DNA of 16,645 bases from a bacterium (lineage in GTDB: Bacteria > JALSQH01): assembly GCA_027004335.1 (NCBI GenBank), contig JALTID010000254.1:1-16645 (forward strand). The letters run 5' to 3'. The position numbers and the translations under genes were made by a program. Below are positions 14,893 through 16,645 of this stretch, one piece after another. Within the stretch, counting starts at the first letter, position 1, and the number at the start of each line of letters is the position of its first letter. The notes below the pieces were generated by a model, which worked only from the letters and a program-made list of their open reading frames with translations, did not search any database and was not told the DNA's origin.

Positions 14893-15598
14893 TTTCATAC
14901 ATCATAATACCCGCTGCAACTGAAACATTAAGGGAACCCACCTGTTTTCCAGAGAGGGGGATCTTCACCCTGAAATCACACTCCTTCTGGGTAACATTTC
15001 TTATACCCCTCCCCTCATCTCCCATAACAAGAGCCACATTAAAATCATAGGACAAATCAGATATCACTTTCTCCCCCTTCTCTGTAGCACAAACGATCCA
15101 GAATCCACTCTTTTTCAGGAATCTCAGGCTCCTTGCAATATTTACTTCTCTCGCCACATCAATCCACTCTGTTGCCCCGGCAGAACTTTTAACCACCACA
15201 GGGGTAACACCAGAAGCTCTTCTTTCAGGAATAACAACTCCGCTAAATCCAAGAAGATAGGAACTTCTTATCATAGAACCTAAATTTCCCGGATCAGTCA
15301 CACCATCCAGGATAAGGAGATCAATATAACCATTTTCTTTTTTCTTTTTAATTAAATCCTCAATACTACAATACGGATATGGAGAAACCTCAAGAGCAAC
15401 TCCCTGGTCCTTTTCTGTTCCTGAAAGTCTGTGAACATCTTTTCTACTGCCCACTTCTATAACTTTTATTCCTCTGTTTCGGGCAAGATAGATCAAATCC
15501 CTGTGATATACAAAATAGTAGAGAGAAAAAATCCAGCGCTTACCAGATAAAATAGCCTCCCTGACAGGATTTACTCCGTAGATAAATTCTTTTTTCAT
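14873..15598 (-). CDS. rlmB: SpoU/TrmH-family RNA 2'-O-methyltransferase, RlmB-like
   Basis: This SPOUT enzyme transfers a methyl group to a ribose 2'-OH; RlmB acts on G2251 of 23S rRNA. The 241-residue protein has an L30e-like substrate-binding N-domain (about 1-75, starting FIYGVNPVREAI with TEKDQGVALEV at its end). The knotted SPOUT domain has all three motifs: LDGVTDPGNLGSMIRSS (97-113, catalytic Arg111), GDEGRGIR (193-200) and IPLSGKQVGSLNVSVAAG (213-230, Asn224). Length matches RlmB. The start overlaps the pyrF stop by 1 base (TAATG). The last codons form part of the terminator hairpin. A tRNA Gm methyltransferase of the same family cannot be excluded by sequence alone, but the N-domain favours RlmB. 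Confidence 0.9.
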   Translation of the reverse strand: MKKEFIYGVNPVREAILSGKRWIFSLYYFVYHRDLIYLARNRGIKVIEVGSRKDVHRLSGTEKDQGVALEVSPYPYCSIEDLIKKKKENGYIDLLILDGVTDPGNLGSMIRSSYLLGFSGVVIPERRASGVTPVVVKSSAGATEWIDVAREVNIARSLRFLKKSGFWIVCATEKGEKVISDLSYDFNVALVMGDEGRGIRNVTQKECDFRVKIPLSGKQVGSLNVSVAAGIMMYEIKHGRG

Positions 15599-16293
15599 TA
15601 AACTAACTGCTTAAGAATTGAAAGAACTGTACCTCTGGGATCGTTGCTATTTCTGATGGGCCTGCCGATGATAAGGTAATCGCAACTATTTTCCACAGCA
15701 TCTCTCACACTCATTACCCTTTTTTGATCATCCCTTCTTTCTCCAGTAATTGATATGCCTGGAGTGAATGTGAGAAATTCTTCTGAGGTAACTTTTTTTA
15801 TATTCAGCGCCTCAAGGGGTGAGCAAACCACTCCATCAAGACCTGCCTCATACCCTCTCTTTGCAAGTTCCACCACCAGCTCAGAAACATTTTTCTGGAA
15901 ACCAAGCCTTCTAATATCTTCATTACCAAGACTTGTAAGTACGGTAACCCCTATTATTTTTGTTTCGACCTCCCTTTTTGCTCTTTCTTCCGCTACAACC
16001 TCTGCGCTTCTTTTTACCATCTCCCAACCACCGGAAATGTGTATATTAAATACATCCACCCCCATATCCATCACCTGCCTTGCTGCACCTGCAACGGTGC
16101 TGGGAATATCGTGGAACTTTAGATCAAGAAAGATCCTCTTCTGGTGATCCTTCAGATACTCAATTATATCTCTTCCCTCACGAACAAAAAGTTCCAGACC
16201 AACTTTATAAAAGGTGAGCTCTGGTATTTCTTCTACAAACCTTCTGGCTTTTTCAATGTCGGGGACATCCAGCGCAAAAATAAGTTCAGCCAT
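15598..16293 (-). CDS. pyrF: Orotidine 5'-phosphate decarboxylase
   Basis: PyrF decarboxylates OMP to UMP, the last step of de novo pyrimidine synthesis, in the cytoplasm. The 231-residue TIM-barrel protein starts LIFALDVPD with Asp9 and has FYKVGLELF with Lys30. The catalytic charge network is FLDLKFHDIPSTV (Asp57, Lys59, Asp62), followed by VTVLTSLG, TPGIS and phosphate-binding IGRPIRNSNDP (Arg211). All active-site residues are present and length is typical. The start lies directly after the stop of the upstream gene, with GAGGGAT as ribosome site inside it, and its stop overlaps the rlmB start. The other pyr genes are not in the window. Confidence 0.97.
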   Translation of the reverse strand: MAELIFALDVPDIEKARRFVEEIPELTFYKVGLELFVREGRDIIEYLKDHQKRIFLDLKFHDIPSTVAGAARQVMDMGVDVFNIHISGGWEMVKRSAEVVAEERAKREVETKIIGVTVLTSLGNEDIRRLGFQKNVSELVVELAKRGYEAGLDGVVCSPLEALNIKKVTSEEFLTFTPGISITGERRDDQKRVMSVRDAVENSCDYLIIGRPIRNSNDPRGTVLSILKQLV

Positions 16294-16645
16294 TTATCCC
16301 TCAAGTTTCTTCTGAATGTTTTTCTGAATTGCTCTAACTCTCATTATGATTTTATCAGCCTTATCCCCAGGAAGATCCCTTTTCACAACAATTAATCCGA
16401 AATTAACCAACTCATTCAAGCCCTCAACAAGCCTCTGCTTTAAAATAAGATCCTCCATTCCTGAAATCTGAGTTAAAAAATTATCCTCTGAGACACTGTT
16501 TTTTATATTTTTCAGGTAAGTCTTTACATCAAATTTCCCACTTGCCATAAATGAAACTCCCCTGTAAAGAGGCCTTAATTTTTCAGGGCTCCTCTGAAGA
16601 AAAGTATTAAATAATTTAATCGCATCAGCTTTTGGATTATAAGAC
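16294..16645 (-). CDS. Unknown protein upstream of pyrF, possibly cut by the window edge
   Basis: I do not recognise this gene. From the ATG at 16548 it is an 84-residue Lys-rich, probably all-helical protein (MASGKFDVKTYLKNIKN..., ending IQKKLEG) with no signal peptide or membrane segment. That ATG has a good AGGGGAG site 9 bases upstream. However, the frame is also open for at least 32 more codons to the edge, and the added residues (KADAIKLFNTFLQRSPEKL, then RPLYRGVSF) look protein-like, with a pattern resembling a TPR-type helix pair. The gene may therefore start outside the window and 16548 be an internal Met; I give the longer span. The stop is immediately followed by the pyrF start, so it is in the same operon as pyrF and rlmB. 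Confidence 0.6.
   Translation of the reverse strand, partial: SYNPKADAIKLFNTFLQRSPEKLRPLYRGVSFMASGKFDVKTYLKNIKNSVSEDNFLTQISGMEDLILKQRLVEGLNELVNFGLIVVKRDLPGDKADKIIMRVRAIQKNIQKKLEG

Overview
The window is an AT-rich, densely coded chromosomal segment of a bacterium with a Gram-negative type of envelope: it encodes a periplasmic HtrA/DegP protease with a signal sequence, an inner-membrane HtpX and a TPR lipoprotein. I see no rRNA, tRNA, CRISPR array, transposase or phage gene. The DUF1844 gene and the rsmD-coaD-aspartate aminotransferase order recall Acidobacteriota/Aminicenantes or delta-proteobacterial relatives, but this is memory of gene neighbourhoods and not a placement. The Lys/Glu/Ile-rich proteins would fit a thermophile. 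No intergenic stretch exceeds about 120 bases.

Layout. (1) The left edge holds the 3' part of uppS (+, to 490), ending 2 bases from the end of a convergent operon. (2) From 493 to 9214 everything is on the minus strand and concerns protein quality control: dnaK (own promoter, own terminator), then hsp20-dnaJ, then htpX, a ClpA/ClpC-like AAA+ unfoldase, a DUF1844 protein and degP. Together they cover cytoplasm, inner membrane and periplasm. (3) A divergent promoter region (9215-9322) separates dnaK from a plus-strand block: a divergent LarA/DUF2088-like protein, a TPR lipoprotein, then rsmD-coaD-aspartate aminotransferase, the last three linked by 1-4 base overlaps. (4) A perfect GC-rich hairpin ends both aspC (+) and the minus-strand group rlmB-pyrF-unknown gene, which runs off the right edge.

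Regulatory reading. Five sigma70-type promoters can be proposed by eye: dnaK, hsp20, htpX, the larA-like gene and rsmD. Those of the larA-like gene and rsmD share an 11-base core (AAATCTTGACA), lie so close to the ATG that the mRNA would be nearly leaderless, and neither gene has a Shine-Dalgarno sequence. The hsp20 promoter appears to be threaded through the dnaK terminator, with its -35 box in the hairpin loop. Several terminators are built from the last codons of genes.

Most unusual content. The LarA-like protein lacks the active-site Lys and the GTHR-type His of lactate racemase but has a His-rich C-terminal part. The Clp ATPase has Ile in place of the D2 pore-loop Tyr. I do not see a clear new multi-gene defence or biosynthetic system; the genes are mostly housekeeping.
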